This document shows, piece after piece, positions 5,692 to 8,956 of a DNA stretch of 8,956 bases. The position numbers and the translations under genes are program-made. Positions within the stretch are counted from its first letter, which is position 1. Each line of letters opens with the position of its first letter. Source of the stretch: Wenzhouxiangella sp. Lineage in GTDB: Bacteria > Pseudomonadota > Gammaproteobacteria > Xanthomonadales > Wenzhouxiangellaceae. The DNA lies in contig SKKV01000274.1 in the NCBI GenBank assembly GCA_007123575.1, positions 1 through 8,956 on the forward strand, read 5' to 3'. The notes beneath the pieces were generated by a model that was not told the DNA's origin, made no database searches, and worked only from the letters and a program-made list of their open reading frames with translations.

Positions 5692-6645
5692 ATGTCTGTG
5701 ACCCAAAGCCTGGACCTTGCTCTGGCAGAAGCCTTTGGTCGGCCACTTGCCAATGCGTTGGTCGATCAGCATGCCAAGTGGTTGGCCCGGCACGGCAATT
5801 GGGATGATTGGTGCCAGGCACGAGACCGCTTGCCCGCCCTGGCTCAGCGCTGGCGCATCCAGGATGGCTGCCTGATCGCGGGAGAAGACTGTGATCAGCC
5901 TGCGGTACTGACCGAGCAGCTCAAGTCATTCATTCCCTGGCGTAAGGGGCCGCTGTGCCTGGGCGGCGTTGCCATCGACACGGAATGGCGGTCGGACTTC
6001 AAGTGGGCGCGGCTGGCAGAGCATGTCGACCTGCGCGACGAGCAGGTGCTGGACGTTGGCGCCGGCAATGCTTATTTTGGCTGGTGCATGCTCGCAGCCG
6101 GCGCGCGCCAGGTGTTTGGCTGTGATCCCACGCAGCTGTTCGTCGCCCAGCACGAGGTTATTCGACATTTTGCCGGGCCGGCACCCAACCACCTGATCGC
6201 TGCCCGCCTGGAAGACCTGCCGCAGGCATTGAACGGCTTCGACCGGGTGTTTTCCATGGGCGTGCTCTATCACCGCCGTGATCCGCTGGAGCACTTGAAT
6301 GCGCTCAAAGCCCGCCTGCGGCCCGGCGGCGGGCTTATCCTGGAAACCTTGATTCTGGACGGGCCGGGCGACCAGGTGCTGGTACCGCCGGACCGCTACG
6401 CCAATATGCGCAACGTCCACGCTCTGCCAACCCGAAAGCGGCTTGAACAGTGGCTGCAGGCATCCGGATGGACGGGGATTGAGTGTATCGACTGCACGTA
6501 TACGACTTCATACGAACAGCGGCAAACCGAGTGGATGCCGTTTCATTCGTTGAGCAAAGCACTGTCTGCCGATGATCCCAAGCTCACCCGGGAAGGCTTG
6601 CCGGCCCCGCTTCGAGCGATCTTCCTGGCCCAAAAACCGGTCTGA
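5692..6645 (+). CDS. cmoB: tRNA U34 carboxymethyltransferase CmoB
   Basis: 317 residues from ATG 5692 (Escherichia coli CmoB has 323). CmoB transfers the carboxymethyl group of carboxy-SAM to 5-hydroxyuridine at tRNA position 34. The protein aligns along its length: PWRKGP (82-87), IDTEWRSDFKW (95-105), LDVGAGNAYF (120-129), DPTQLF (145-150), RVFSMGVLYHRRDPLEHL (185-202), LETLILDG (217-224), DRYANMRNV (234-242), QRQTEWM (276-282), LPAPLRA (303-309). Carboxy-SAM contacts by comparison with E. coli are all kept: Lys85, Trp99, Lys104, Gly123, Asp145-Thr147, Met189, Tyr193, Arg308. The nucleotide-binding loop reads GAGNAYF instead of GCGSGYH, so the third glycine is alanine. An in-frame TTG at 5671 would add 7 residues without family support. 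It is divergent from nfeD, and its pathway partner cmoA lies beyond the nfeD-slipin operon. Confidence 0.95.
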   Translation: MSVTQSLDLALAEAFGRPLANALVDQHAKWLARHGNWDDWCQARDRLPALAQRWRIQDGCLIAGEDCDQPAVLTEQLKSFIPWRKGPLCLGGVAIDTEWRSDFKWARLAEHVDLRDEQVLDVGAGNAYFGWCMLAAGARQVFGCDPTQLFVAQHEVIRHFAGPAPNHLIAARLEDLPQALNGFDRVFSMGVLYHRRDPLEHLNALKARLRPGGGLILETLILDGPGDQVLVPPDRYANMRNVHALPTRKRLEQWLQASGWTGIECIDCTYTTSYEQRQTEWMPFHSLSKALSADDPKLTREGLPAPLRAIFLAQKPV

Positions 6646-6648
6646 AAT

Positions 6649-6677
6649 CGCGCCCGGTCAACAAGCGTCCGGGCGCG
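6649..6677. terminator. Terminator hairpin between convergent cmoB and the transporter
   Basis: CGCGCCCGG (6649-6657) and CCGGGCGCG (6669-6677) form a perfect 9-bp stem with an 11-nt loop. On the + strand TTCGTTTCT follows, 3 nt after the cmoB stop begins the stem. On the - strand it lies 19 nt beyond the transporter stop, and a T5 tract (complement of 6632-6636) follows further on. It probably ends both genes. Confidence 0.7.
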
Positions 6678-6696
6678 TTCGTTTCTCAGACCTGAC

Positions 6697-8082
6697 TCAG
6701 AAAAAGCCCAGAATGCTGGCCATCACCACCACGATCAAGGCCGGGGTGACAATGCGGGTCAGCCAAAGCCAGCTCTGAAAGGCCCAGTCCGGCATCTTCT
6801 GATCCAGCTCCTCGCGGGTAATCTTGCGCGACAGCACCCAGCCGGCGAACAGCGCGGTCAGCAGCCCGCCAATCGGCAACATGATGTCGGCAGCGACAAA
6901 CTCGATCGCACTCATGATGTCCTTGCCGCCGATGGTGACTTCCGACCAGATGTTGAACGAGAACACCGAGGCCAGCCCCAGCGTCCAGGCCAATCCGGCC
7001 ACTACCAGGGCGGATGCCTTGCGCGACAGGTTGGTCGATTCGACCAGGTAGGCCGTGGCCGGCTCCATCAGTGAAATCGAGCTGGTCCAGGCGGCTACCG
7101 ACAGCAGCAGGAAGAACAACATGCCGAACAGAATGCCGAACGGCATGGTCGAGAACGCCAGCGGCAGGGACTCGAAGATCAGGCCGGGTCCGCCGGCCGG
7201 GATGCCGGTCAGCTCGGGGTTGGGGGCGACAATGAAGGCCAGCACGATGGGGAAGATGGCCAGCCCTGCGACCAGGGCCACGGCCGTGTCGGCCAGGGCA
7301 ATGGTGACACCAACCCGCGGAATGTTGACGTCTGATGGCAGGTAGGCGCCGTAGGTCATGATGGCGCACATGCCCAGGCTTAGCGTAAAGAAAGCCTGTC
7401 CCATGGCGGTCACGATCATTGGGCCGGACACTTGCGAGAAATCAGGCTTGAAAAGAAAACTGACCGCCTCCTGGAAATAACCGGTGTTCATGCTGTAGCC
7501 GAGCAGAATCAACAGCAACACAAACAGGATCGGCATCAGAATGCTCACTGCCCGTTCCAGGCCCTTCTCGACGCCAAAGGCGACAACGCCCACGGTCATG
7601 ATCATGAACAGGCCGTGCCAGAAGGTCAGTTCACCGGCATTGCCAAGCAAGCTGCCAAACGTTTCGCCCGGGTCGGTAATCGGCGCACCGGCACCCACCA
7701 GCTCCTTGGCATACAGGAAGCCGTAGTGCAGGGTCCAGCCGGCGACCACGGAATAAAACGAAAGAATGAGGAACCCGGCAATCACCCCGATCACGCCCAG
7801 GCCCATCCATGCCCGCGTGGCACCGGCATCGTCAGACAGTTCGCGGATCGAGTTGATCGGGCTCATCCGACCACGCCGACCGATCAGGATTTCGGAAAAC
7901 ATCACCGGCAGGCCGACGGCCAGAATGCACAGCAGGTAGATCAGGACAAAGGCGCCCCCGCCGTTCTCGGAGGTGATGTAGGGAAAGCGCCAGATGTTGC
8001 CCAGACCCACGGCCGAGCCGGTGGCGGCCAGGATAAAGGCCAGGCGCGAAGACCACATGCCATGTATTGACGAAGTTTGCAT
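6697..8082 (-). CDS. Sodium-dependent transporter of the NSS/SLC6 (SNF) family
   Basis: 461 residues with 11 predicted membrane helices (about 11-35, 43-67, 93-122, 152-172, 179-196, 223-248, 259-285, 316-347, 355-377, 396-417, 437-461), as in the MhsT/Tyt1 type of bacterial members. Helix 1 has the signature GSAVGLGNIWRFPY (22-35) and ENGGGAF (39-45), which forms the substrate and sodium sites. Helix 3 keeps the substrate tyrosine (Tyr110 in FYSVVAGW). Helix 6 has GQAFFTLSLG (228-237), and helix 8 WTSSISLMEP (332-341) supplies sodium-2 site residues. Asp265 in helix 7 may supply the negative charge that chloride gives in animal homologs. The family imports amino acids or related amines with Na+; the substrate cannot be read from sequence. 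The start at 8082 is chosen for the GGAAA just upstream and the promoter at 8124-8152; Met9 (8058) is an alternative. It stands alone, convergent with cmoB and divergent from the zinc gene. Confidence 0.92.
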   Translation of the reverse strand: MQTSSIHGMWSSRLAFILAATGSAVGLGNIWRFPYITSENGGGAFVLIYLLCILAVGLPVMFSEILIGRRGRMSPINSIRELSDDAGATRAWMGLGVIGVIAGFLILSFYSVVAGWTLHYGFLYAKELVGAGAPITDPGETFGSLLGNAGELTFWHGLFMIMTVGVVAFGVEKGLERAVSILMPILFVLLLILLGYSMNTGYFQEAVSFLFKPDFSQVSGPMIVTAMGQAFFTLSLGMCAIMTYGAYLPSDVNIPRVGVTIALADTAVALVAGLAIFPIVLAFIVAPNPELTGIPAGGPGLIFESLPLAFSTMPFGILFGMLFFLLLSVAAWTSSISLMEPATAYLVESTNLSRKASALVVAGLAWTLGLASVFSFNIWSEVTIGGKDIMSAIEFVAADIMLPIGGLLTALFAGWVLSRKITREELDQKMPDWAFQSWLWLTRIVTPALIVVVMASILGFF

Positions 8083-8123
8083 TTTCCAGTCTGTCCCCGG
8101 TTATCGTTATTGGTGAGGTCGAC

Positions 8124-8152
8124 ATTGTGCGCCAAGCCGGGAATCGGTTCAA
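8124..8152 (-). promoter_or_regulatory. Sigma70-like promoter for the transporter gene
   Basis: On the minus strand TTGAAC (complement of 8147-8152) and CACAAT (complement of 8124-8129) are 17 nt apart, each 4 of 6 to consensus. Transcription would start near 8117, giving a leader of about 35 nt before ATG 8082. Confidence 0.4.
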
Positions 8153-8210
8153 ATATTGGCTACGAATGACGCGCTCGACGGTGAACTCTGGCCAAGCACA
8201 CGGTCAAAGC

Positions 8211-8223
8211 GTTATCTTGTAAC
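8211..8223 (+). promoter_or_regulatory. Zur-box-like operator upstream of the ZrgA-like gene
   Basis: GTTATCTTGTAAC has half-sites GTTAT and GTAAC around 3 nt and agrees with the gammaproteobacterial Zur core GTTATAATATAAC at 10 of 13 positions. It lies 33 nt before ATG 8257, just upstream of a weak -10 (TATAGC, 8233-8238), where bound Zur would block transcription. The flanking GC/AACGC also lends palindromic character. The downstream gene belongs to a zinc-limitation family, which strengthens the reading. Confidence 0.5.
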
Positions 8224-8243
8224 AACGCGCCTTATAGCCTGAT

Positions 8244-8247
8244 GGAG
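8244..8247 (+). promoter_or_regulatory. Ribosome binding site deciding the start at 8257
   Basis: GGAG lies 9 nt before ATG 8257. It overlaps the upstream in-frame ATG at 8242, which itself has no ribosome site, so 8257 is preferred. Confidence 0.65.
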
Positions 8248-8256
8248 AACAACCGC

Positions 8257-8952
8257 ATGTATCGCAATTGTCTTTTGGCGGCCCTGGCCGCCGTCGGCCT
8301 TGGGGCTGTCGCCATGGCTCCCGCCCAGCTCGAGCGGGACCACGGCGCCCACGTCCATGGCATAAGCACGGGCAATCTTTCCCAGGATGGATCGACCTTG
8401 CGCCTGGAGCTGGAGATTCCCGGCGTCAACCTGATCGGATTCGAGCATCCGCCGCGTAACCAAGATCAGCAGCGCTTGCTCGATGAAACGGTGGCGTTTC
8501 TTGGTGTTGGGGAGTGGCTGGTGACCGACGCGCGCGGCGGCTGTGAGATCGATCGCATCAACGCCCACAGCCATGGCTTCGATGCAGATCATGGCGGCGA
8601 CCATGGACACCACGACGATCACAGTCACGACCACGGGCACAGAAAAGATCATGGCCACGAGCATGACCATGAAGGCCGCCATCGCCACGATCATGATCAC
8701 CATCACGACCACAGCCACGACCACGGACACCACGATGATCATGGGCATAACCATCATGACCATGACCATGCCGAATTCCACGTCATCGCGCACCTGAGTT
8801 GCGAAACCCCAGAGGCCTTGCGCTGGGTCGACATTCGCCTGTTCGATGACTATCCCGGCAACGAGCGTATTGCCATCGACGTGCTCACTGACCAGGTTGC
8901 CACCCGCGCACGGCTGACAGCTGCCGATCAACGGATCAACCTGACCCGGTAA
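8257..8952 (+). CDS. zrgA: ZrgA/DUF2796 family periplasmic zinc-binding protein with a long His-rich linker
   Basis: 231 residues. Residues 1-23 form a signal peptide (LLAALAAVGLGAVA core, cleavage after AMA or APA). The mature N terminus has HGAHVHG (29-35), the family hallmark, followed by LRLELEIPGVNLIGFEHPPR (48-67). Cys96 and Cys182 occupy the two conserved cysteine positions, probably a disulfide. Residues 104-175 form a low-complexity linker with 32 His in 72 residues, mostly HDH, HGH and HHD steps, an obvious multisite metal chelator. After it come the conserved FHVIAHLSC strand, WVDIRLFDDYP and a closing DVLTDQVATRARLT strand. Vibrio ZrgA and Pseudomonas PA4063 proteins bind zinc in the periplasm and are induced in zinc starvation. 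A Zur-like palindrome lies upstream. The stop overlaps a further ATG (TAATG), so an operon probably continues, typically with an ABC transporter in this family. Confidence 0.88.
   Translation: MYRNCLLAALAAVGLGAVAMAPAQLERDHGAHVHGISTGNLSQDGSTLRLELEIPGVNLIGFEHPPRNQDQQRLLDETVAFLGVGEWLVTDARGGCEIDRINAHSHGFDADHGGDHGHHDDHSHDHGHRKDHGHEHDHEGRHRHDHDHHHDHSHDHGHHDDHGHNHHDHDHAEFHVIAHLSCETPEALRWVDIRLFDDYPGNERIAIDVLTDQVATRARLTAADQRINLTR
8566..8778 (+). repeat. CAY/GAY-rich low-complexity DNA encoding the His-rich linker
   Basis: This imperfect 6-9-bp repeat run is made of CAC/CAT, GAC/GAT and GGC/AGC codons. It mixes codons (both CAC and CAT), so it is not a recent slippage expansion. Such tracts still vary in length between strains. 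Confidence 0.7.
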
Positions 8953-8956
8953 TGAG
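8952..8956 (+). CDS. Probable start of the next gene in the zinc operon (cut by the window end)
   Basis: ATG at 8952-8954 shares the last A of the TAA stop of the ZrgA-like gene (TAATG), a classic translational coupling arrangement. Only the start codon and two bases are visible, so the product is unknown. From related zinc loci an ABC transporter ATP-binding protein is expected. Confidence 0.35.

Noticed and set aside
5611..5793. 61-residue N-terminal extension of NfeD
   Set aside because: It overlaps the 5' end of cmoB and its promoter, and lacks hydrophobic or family character. The MDAWKLW start fits the short NfeD form.
7432..8070. Plus-strand open frame of 212 codons, Gln/His/Asp-rich
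   Set aside because: It is the complement of a membrane transporter whose Leu/Val/Ile codons read as Gln/Asp/His on the other strand. There is no start context or family.
8242..8256. Upstream ATG for the ZrgA-like gene
   Set aside because: It overlaps the GGAG ribosome site of the next ATG and adds Glu-Asn-Asn-Arg before the signal peptide without a site of its own.
8566..8778. Possible CRISPR or tandem-repeat array
   Set aside because: The repeats are irregular codon-level CAY/GAY runs in frame within a coding sequence, with no fixed repeat or spacer length.
8212..8931. Minus-strand open frame of 239 codons with a Val/Met/Ile-rich, membrane-like stretch
   Set aside because: The hydrophobic run is the exact complement of the CAY/GAY His-Asp repeat (reading as Val, Met, Ile), so it is a composition artefact.

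Overview
The window looks like chromosomal DNA from a GC-rich gammaproteobacterium, possibly of a Chromatiales, Wenzhouxiangella or Lysobacterales type. This rests on the gene content: cmoA and cmoB (tRNA cmo5U34 synthesis, mainly gammaproteobacterial), a DUF2796/ZrgA zinc protein, an NfeD-slipin pair, and a secreted protein with a two-copy C-terminal domain that I associate with Xanthomonad-like bacteria. This is inference without a database search. I see no phage, IS element, CRISPR array, rRNA or tRNA.

Region 1 (3-2353, +) holds the 3' end of one secreted-protein gene and a complete second gene. They share a beta-rich domain of unknown function with a DCLxR...RDR signature. The first ends in a hydrophobic, sorting-signal-like tail. 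The second has a signal peptide, two copies of that domain and two copies of a GQG(F/W)N...GYxYGY domain. A GC hairpin at 2366-2395 closes the region.

Region 2 (2450-4086, +) is a divergent PRPP-synthetase-like gene joined by a 4-nt overlap to cmoA, which starts at GTG 3352. A large inverted repeat built from 9-bp units, with a T6 tract on each side (one per strand), separates cmoA from the convergent genes that follow.

Region 3 (4194-6645) is a leftward nfeD-slipin operon (membrane SPFH scaffold plus partner), then rightward cmoB, transcribed divergently from nfeD across only 81 nt. CmoA makes carboxy-SAM and CmoB uses it to modify tRNA U34, so the two pathway genes stand about 1.6 kb apart with an unrelated membrane operon between them. 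cmoB has an extended -10 placed so that transcription would begin at its ATG.

Region 4 (6649-8956) is a hairpin between cmoB and a convergent sodium-dependent (SLC6/NSS) transporter, then a divergent intergenic region with a transporter promoter and a Zur-box-like palindrome, then a His-rich periplasmic zinc-binding ZrgA-like gene. A further gene appears to begin at the last bases (TAATG overlap). It is probably the ABC transporter that usually follows this family.

Every gap between genes is under 300 bases. Most of the window is ordinary core-genome content. The least understood parts are the paralogous secreted proteins at the left end and the regulatory details noted in the findings.
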